Shown here: positions 6,909 to 10,531 of the stretch, piece by piece
Layout: every line of letters starts with the position of its first letter
Position numbering within the stretch: the first letter of the stretch is position 1
Assembly (NCBI GenBank): GCA_964398215.1
Contig: CAYNNP010000228.1
Location: 1-10,531, forward strand
Origin: CAYNNP01 sp964398215
GTDB taxonomy: Bacteria > Planctomycetota > Planctomycetia > Pirellulales > Pirellulaceae
Length of the DNA: 10,531 nucleotides
Direction: 5' to 3'
Made by a program: the position numbers and the translations under genes
Notes under the pieces: model-generated
Database searches by the model: none
What the model was told of the DNA's origin: nothing
Seen by the model: only the letters and a program-made list of their open reading frames with translations

Positions 6909-7906
6909 CAGATACTAAGCCTCGCAACGATTCGTTTGCGAATCAGCCACCAACCGCCAACGCTGACGAATACCAAAACCAGGACTGACGGAATGAATGC
7001 CCAAGACGAACCGTCGTCGACCCCAAAAATCCATGCATGAACGTTCCCCAATATTTCGTGAAGCGACACCAGCGACCAAGTATCCAAATCGACCAAGCCA
7101 CCAAAAGCTTGAGATCGATCTCCTGGATAATCAGCTTGCTGGGCGTTACGGGCCGCAGTCGCTCCAGTCAGCATCCAATACGAAACGAACCCAATCGCCC
7201 AAGTTGCAAACCAAAGAAAAATTGCATATCGGCTTTCATTCGTGTGTGCCGCATAACACAACGCCAACGAAGTTGCTGGCACAACCAAAACGATCGCCCC
7301 CAGCAATATCTTCAGCGGTATGTCCCAGGTTTCTCGTAGCACCGATAGATCTGGTGAAAGCATGGTTGCCGCTAGAAACACAAGCAACGCAGGCAGTGCT
7401 GAAATGAGCGAGATATAAAACCAGATGACAGCGGATTTTCCAAGGATGTAGTCTCTGGGTCGCAATGGGCGTGAGAAATACATCAGATAGGCTTTGCTGC
7501 GCAGATCGTAGGTGACTAGCAACGGCGCGATCACCCCCACCAGCACAACCATCGACATTGCCTGCGGCCAGCGAAAAAACATAAAGATGATTGACGACCA
7601 AGCTTCGTTTCGACACGAGGACGGGTCTGACATGATTTTCTCGGGTAGGTCAGCCGACCCAATCGAAAATTCTACAATCATCCGCGCTGCCATTTCCCTC
7701 AAGCGTGGATCCTGAACCGACTGTTCAAAACCAAAAATCACTGACGCTGGAACCAAGACCGGTAGCCACGCGAGCATGATCAGAGTCCGTAGCCATTTTC
7801 TTCGCCACACCAGGGCAATGCCGCTTTTCGCGACTACCCACGGTTGCATCAGCCGTGATTTTTTCCTGCCAATCCATCCTCGATAGCCCAAGTTATTCTT
7901 CGTCAT
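6908..7906 (-). CDS. ABC-2 type exporter permease, first of operon
   Basis: A 332-residue membrane protein. A basic N-terminus (RRKWLR, 35-40) precedes helix 1 at about 41-60. A soluble loop at 61-108 follows, then helix 2 at about 116-132 and the motif YFSRPLRPRDYILGK (143-157). This is a good match to the 'ARPVRRRDYLLGK' segment of ABC-2 permeases that contacts the ATPase. Further helices are clear at about 160-180, 195-215 and 225-245, with a final one near 305-323. It should form the channel for the ATPase encoded just upstream, from which it is separated by only 4 bases; substrate unknown. ATG 7906 is used; Met20 (7849) is an alternative with a more compact N-terminus. It is only loosely similar to the second permease, which argues for a heteromeric exporter or two exporters rather than a recent duplication. 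Confidence 0.86.
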   Translation of the reverse strand: MTKNNLGYRGWIGRKKSRLMQPWVVAKSGIALVWRRKWLRTLIMLAWLPVLVPASVIFGFEQSVQDPRLREMAARMIVEFSIGSADLPEKIMSDPSSCRNEAWSSIIFMFFRWPQAMSMVVLVGVIAPLLVTYDLRSKAYLMYFSRPLRPRDYILGKSAVIWFYISLISALPALLVFLAATMLSPDLSVLRETWDIPLKILLGAIVLVVPATSLALCYAAHTNESRYAIFLWFATWAIGFVSYWMLTGATAARNAQQADYPGDRSQAFGGLVDLDTWSLVSLHEILGNVHAWIFGVDDGSSWAFIPSVLVLVFVSVGGWWLIRKRIVARLSI

Positions 7907-7910
7907 CTCG

Positions 7911-8831
7911 TTAGCTACCTACTCCTGCGGCTTCGACAAAGATTTCTTCCAGTGATCGTTTTGCGCGCGTGCAACTTTGGATCGCCGTATCCGTCTGTGA
8001 AGCAAACTCCCAAATCGCCTGGATCTCTTGGTCACCATCCATTTCGATCAGCAGCGAATTATTGGAGCCAGTTGTGACGGAAAACCCAGCTTGTTGGCAC
8101 CTTGCTTCAAACGCGTCACTCGCACCAAAGACTTTGACTTGAAATGTTGGATTATTCAATTCGGTCAGCGACTGCAAAGTACCGCTCGTGCGCATCATGC
8201 CTTTGTACAGAATCACAATATTGTCACAAACTTGATTGACGTCCTGCAAAATATGCGTCGACAAGATGATGCTTTTGCCGTGATCACGCGCCAGGTTCTT
8301 GATCCGCTGCAGCATCGAATACCGTTGATCCGGATCCAAACCCGTCGTTGGCTCATCCAAGATCAAGAGTTTTGGATCGTGCACCAATGCCTGTGCAAAC
8401 TTGAGCTTTTGACGCATTCCTGTCGAATACGTTTCGACTGCGCGATAGCGTTCTTCGCCCATGTCACAGAAATCCATGATCTCATGAGCGCGTCGCAGTG
8501 CTTCAACACCCGGCAAACCAGACAGCCGAGCCATGAAGGTGACCGACTCGATGCCAACCAATCCTGCGATGTAACAATCGTCTTCCGGTAGATAACCGAT
8601 GTTGTCACGAATCTCGCGAACCTCGGCTGGCCAGCCGTAGCCCAATATTTGGCCTTCGCCCGATTGGACCTGCACCAGCCCCAAAAGGCCTTTAATGAGC
8701 GTACTTTTTCCTGAACCATTGGGGCCCAGCAATCCAGTAACACCTGGTTCCACCCGCAGCGCAACACTGCTGAGTGCGTTGATGTCGCGATAGGTTTTCG
8801 TGACATTTCGTATATCAATAATCGTGTCCAC
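7911..8831 (-). CDS. ABC transporter ATPase, first of operon
   Basis: A 306-residue ABC-2 exporter ATPase, first gene of the operon. Walker A GPNGSGKST is at 36-44, the Q-loop region YLPED has Glu83 where most ABC proteins have Gln, the signature YSTGMRQK is at 135-142, Walker B LILDEP at 156-161, the D-loop GLDP at 164-167 and the H-loop His193. A C-terminal domain of roughly 90 residues ends in SLEEIFVEAAG, typical of CcmA/NatA-type subunits. The start codon is GTG at 8831; an in-frame TAA lies about 30 bases upstream and no ATG is available before residue 100, so this start is nearly forced despite the lack of a Shine-Dalgarno. It powers export through the permease whose ATG lies 4 bases after its TAA stop. 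The operon promoter should lie in 8832-9000. Confidence 0.92.
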   Translation of the reverse strand: MDTIIDIRNVTKTYRDINALSSVALRVEPGVTGLLGPNGSGKSTLIKGLLGLVQVQSGEGQILGYGWPAEVREIRDNIGYLPEDDCYIAGLVGIESVTFMARLSGLPGVEALRRAHEIMDFCDMGEERYRAVETYSTGMRQKLKFAQALVHDPKLLILDEPTTGLDPDQRYSMLQRIKNLARDHGKSIILSTHILQDVNQVCDNIVILYKGMMRTSGTLQSLTELNNPTFQVKVFGASDAFEARCQQAGFSVTTGSNNSLLIEMDGDQEIQAIWEFASQTDTAIQSCTRAKRSLEEIFVEAAGVGS

Positions 8832-8873
8832 AAAGGACTCTGTGCAGCAAGTGTCTAGTTAGATCATCAGTGA

Positions 8874-8887
8874 AGCAGAAATCTGCT
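8874..8887. promoter_or_regulatory. Operator-like palindrome upstream of ABC operon
   Basis: AGCAGAaaTCTGCT is a perfect 6-bp inverted repeat with a 2-base centre, 43-56 bases upstream of the GTG start at 8831. A minus-strand TTGACG (8900-8895) lies just upstream of it. The position suits a repressor binding within the promoter. No regulator gene lies in the window, so the assignment is inference from symmetry and position. Confidence 0.35.
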
Positions 8888-9212
8888 GACCGATCGTCAA
8901 AAGGGTACCCAATTCGTCATTCGCGATGCGATCTTGGCAACTGAGGACCAGGATATCTACAGTTTTTAGAAATAAAATCCACACAAACCCACTATCGCGC
9001 CCGGTTTACCAACATTTGAGTCCAGCCCAGCTGACTGCGCCGAAAAGCCCTAGCTGTGGTTATTGAAACGAAGATTGTTTTTCATAATGGCCCCTCCCCA
9101 AGAGGCTTGTTTTTGCGTAAAAAACCAATGTGGTCCTGTGTGGCCAACCGCGGACGGTGTTCAGGCGGTGGTCTTCCCAACGGAGCGTTCCGAGTGGATT
9201 AGACTAAAATAA

Positions 9213-9225
9213 GGTGAGGGTCACC
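9213..9225. promoter_or_regulatory. GGTGAgggTCACC palindrome before the lipoprotein gene
   Basis: A perfect 5-bp inverted repeat with a 3-base centre lies 38 bases upstream of the ATG at 9264 and just after a TAAAAT (9205-9210) that could be a -10 box. In that arrangement it would sit at or just after the transcription start, suited to an operator or a 5' hairpin. No matching -35 at 16-18 bases spacing is seen. Confidence 0.35.
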
Positions 9226-9263
9226 GGTAAAAAAATTGTTTCTCGAATATTTATGAGACAGAG

Positions 9264-9554
9264 ATGAAGAACTTTTTGTTGACGAGTGCAGCTGCACTTA
9301 TGTTGTTTGCAGTTGGTTGTGACAAAGCTAAAGACGCAGCTAACAAAGCTGCTGATGGCGCTGCAGGCGCAGCTGGCGATGCAATGGACAAAGCCAAGGG
9401 TGCAGCTGGCGATGCGATGGACGCTGCCAAGGGTGCAGCTGGCGATGCAATGGACGCTGCCAAGGGTGCAGCTGGCGATGCGATGGACGCCGCCAAGGGT
9501 GCAGCTGGCGACGCGATGGACAAAGCGGGCGACGCAATGGACAAGGATAAGTAA
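9264..9554 (+). CDS. Small lipoprotein of 11-residue Ala/Asp/Lys repeats (LEA-like)
   Basis: A 96-residue protein with a lipoprotein signal ending in AVGC; Cys19 should be lipidated, followed by Asp20. Everything after it is Ala, Asp, Lys, Gly and Met. Five 11-residue units of the form GAAGDAMDxAK occupy 35-89, preceded by a degenerate stretch (DKAKDAANKAAD, 20-31) and followed by a partial unit (DAMDKDK). An 11-residue periodicity with alternating acid and base predicts an amphipathic helix, as in group 3 LEA proteins and apolipoproteins; such proteins are often disordered until they dry or meet a membrane or partner. A role in envelope stress protection or as a helical periplasmic spacer like Lpp is inference only. 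The purine-rich GAGACAGAG directly precedes the ATG. It is probably monocistronic, since a strong terminator follows 29 bases after the stop. Real coding is supported by the signal peptide, the in-frame repeats and the terminator. Confidence 0.82.
   Translation: MKNFLLTSAAALMLFAVGCDKAKDAANKAADGAAGAAGDAMDKAKGAAGDAMDAAKGAAGDAMDAAKGAAGDAMDAAKGAAGDAMDKAGDAMDKDK
9366..9530 (+). repeat. Five 33-bp in-frame tandem repeats
   Basis: Units begin at 9366, 9399, 9432, 9465 and 9498, each encoding one GAAGDAMDxAK or variant. Differences between units are few and mostly at third positions (gcaatg or gcgatg, gctgcc or gccgcc), so the array is recent or kept uniform by recombination. Gain or loss of a unit would keep the frame, so copy number may vary between strains. 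Confidence 0.9.
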
Positions 9555-9583
9555 GCTCGTTTTTTGCAAACGCAACTTATGTA

Positions 9584-9613
9584 ACACGGTGCGATTTCGC
9601 ACCGTGTTTTTTT
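9584..9613 (+). terminator. Intrinsic terminator after the repeat lipoprotein
   Basis: ACACGGTGCGA (9584-9594) pairs perfectly with TCGCACCGTGT (9597-9607), an 11-bp GC-rich stem, followed by an unbroken run of seven T (9607-9613). It ends the lipoprotein transcript and isolates it from the creatininase-family gene 80 bases further on. Confidence 0.92.
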
Positions 9614-9692
9614 ATGCGCGGTAAGTACACAAGGCACGCCCGCGTACAGTTTGACCAAGCACACCAAACCTATTCCCTGAAGCCAGACCAAC

Positions 9693-10475
9693 ATGCGTCC
9701 TTTCATTTTGCAAGAAACCAACTACTCGCAAGTCAAAGACTGTGATTACTCCGTCGCCGTTCTTCCGATGGGAGCCACTGAACCGCACAACCTTCATTTG
9801 CCCTACGGCACGGACTCGTTGCAATCCCAGATCATTGGCGAACACGTTTGCGGCAAGGCCTGGGAAGCTGGTGCGAAAGTGATTCTGTTGCCGACGATTC
9901 CTTATGGGACCGAAACGAATCAAACCAAGTGCAATCTGTCAATGAATGTCAACCCAAGTACACTTGGCGCGATTATCAAAGACATCGTGGCTTCATTGCA
10001 AGGACACGGCATTCATAAACTGGTGATTTTGAATAGCCACGGTGGCAATGAATTCAAACCGTTGCTGCGCGAGCTTCATGGAACAACCAAGGTTCAGATT
10101 TTTCTGTGCGATTGGTTTCGCAACATTACCAAGGACGTGCAGACGGAGATTTTTGACGACGCGGGTGACCATGCCGGCGAAATGGAAACAGCCCTCGGTC
10201 TTGCGTTCTTTAACGACCTGGTTTTGAAAAATTCCGACGGTAAGATCGCAGCCGATGCCGGAAGCGTTGCAAAGACCAGGTTCCCAGCGATCAACGAAGG
10301 CTGGGTTAGCATCACCAGGCCGTGGCATTTGTTAACAACCAACACAGGGTCCGGCAATCCGCACCCAGCCACAGCCGAGAAAGGAAAACAATTGATGGAT
10401 GTGATCGTTCAACGGCTGTCAGAATTCTTGGTGCAGTTGGCAAACGAAGAAATCGACGAACAATTTCCGTTTTGA
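9693..10475 (+). CDS. Creatininase-family metal-dependent amidohydrolase
   Basis: A 260-residue cytoplasmic protein of the creatininase/MftE/ArfB family, whose members hydrolyse cyclic or linear amides with a two-metal centre. The N-terminal motif GATEPHNLHLPYGTD (27-41) provides metal ligands Glu30, His32 and Asp41; NSHGGN supplies His116 (114-119), and DHAGEMET (159-166) supplies the acidic ligand, Glu163 or Glu165. All the family's metal ligands are therefore present. The usual motif is 'E-x-H-G-P-H-L-P'; here Gly-Pro is replaced by Asn-Leu, and the second substrate region reads NLSMNVNP, so this is a divergent subfamily. Creatinine is not implied as substrate. No peptide precursor or radical SAM gene lies nearby, so a mycofactocin-like role has no support. 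ATG 9693 is the only reasonable start; no Shine-Dalgarno is visible. The gene has a terminator upstream and a repeat downstream, and looks monocistronic. Confidence 0.87.
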   Translation: MRPFILQETNYSQVKDCDYSVAVLPMGATEPHNLHLPYGTDSLQSQIIGEHVCGKAWEAGAKVILLPTIPYGTETNQTKCNLSMNVNPSTLGAIIKDIVASLQGHGIHKLVILNSHGGNEFKPLLRELHGTTKVQIFLCDWFRNITKDVQTEIFDDAGDHAGEMETALGLAFFNDLVLKNSDGKIAADAGSVAKTRFPAINEGWVSITRPWHLLTTNTGSGNPHPATAEKGKQLMDVIVQRLSEFLVQLANEEIDEQFPF

Positions 10476-10508
10476 CGTAAGCCGTATCCAGCTTCCAGTG
10501 CCAGCGCA

Positions 10509-10531
10509 AATGAGCCGATGGGCGATAGCCC
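10509..10531 (+). repeat. Dispersed palindromic repeat, copy B (cut by window end)
   Basis: agccgatgggcgatagccc (10513-10531) contains GGGCgataGCCC and matches, in inverted orientation, the element at the left edge of the window. It begins 34 bases after the stop of the creatininase-family gene and runs off the end. The position just after a gene end resembles that of REP elements. Confidence 0.5.

Larger units (their letters stand above)
8832..9263. other. Divergent intergenic region between ABC operon and lipoprotein gene
   Basis: 432 bases without a supportable gene, holding the promoters of two divergent units. Visible elements are an operator-like palindrome at 8874-8887, GGGTACCC at 8904-8911, a minus-strand TTGACG (8900-8895) without a good -10, an AT hairpin TTTTTgcgtAAAAA near 9110-9123, and a -10-like TAAAAT at 9205-9210 followed by the palindrome at 9213-9225. 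No tRNA or riboswitch fold is apparent by eye; a small RNA cannot be excluded because the length exceeds what two promoters need. Confidence 0.45.

Noticed and set aside
9188..9210. TTCCGA ... TAAAAT as a promoter for the lipoprotein gene
   Set aside because: The spacing is about 11 bases; only the -10-like box is kept as a weak suggestion.
9366..9530. Regular 33-bp array as a CRISPR
   Set aside because: The units are contiguous and coding, with no variable spacers.
9651..9676. TTGACC ... TATTCC as a promoter for the creatininase-family gene
   Set aside because: The spacing is only 14 bases and the -10 is poor.
9204..9721. Long minus-strand frames and other plus-strand frames over the repeat gene, with repetitive peptides
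   Set aside because: They are antisense or out-of-frame reads of the 33-bp array; a 33-base period keeps every frame open. Only the 9264 frame has a lipoprotein signal.

Overview
The window looks like a chromosomal segment of a planctomycete, most likely a Pirellulaceae (Rhodopirellula-like) organism. The reasons are: an Omp85 barrel whose style (NSDAG near the first strands, an IRGF motif) I associate with planctomycetal BamA; starts that mostly lack a Shine-Dalgarno; moderate GC; and short dispersed palindromic repeats of the 'GGGCGTTAGCCC' and 'GGGCAGGAGTGCCC' kinds that I remember as common in these genomes. The taxonomic call is inference from recall, not from a search.

Layout. Bases 1-520 are a gene-poor, repeat-rich leader. 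Bases 521-3744 (+) hold two adjacent genes that together look like one BamA/Omp85 assembly factor split in two: a secreted protein with five POTRA domains, then an outer-membrane beta-barrel that carries its own lipoprotein signal and a long Pro/Gln-rich linker. They converge, across a hairpin at 3753-3774, on a beta-hydroxyacid dehydrogenase (3762-4685, -). A 300-base spacer with a repeat-derived hairpin follows. Next is a compact four-gene operon on the minus strand, read from 8831 down to 4987: ABC ATPase, ABC-2 permease, ABC ATPase, ABC-2 permease, with one-base or 4-nt junctions. After a 432-base intergenic region come, on the plus strand, a small lipoprotein built of 11-residue Ala/Asp/Lys repeats (9264-9554) with a textbook intrinsic terminator (9584-9613), and a creatininase-family metalloamidohydrolase (9693-10475). 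The last bases hold another copy of the repeat seen, inverted, at base 8.

How the parts relate. The POTRA and barrel genes should act together in outer-membrane protein insertion. The four ABC genes should form one or two exporters of unknown substrate. The dehydrogenase, the repeat lipoprotein and the creatininase homologue look like independent units. The most interesting point is the split BamA: the break seems to fall inside the fifth POTRA, so that its last strand is encoded on the barrel gene after an inserted lipoprotein signal and linker. I see no RNA genes, CRISPR array, integrase or transposase.
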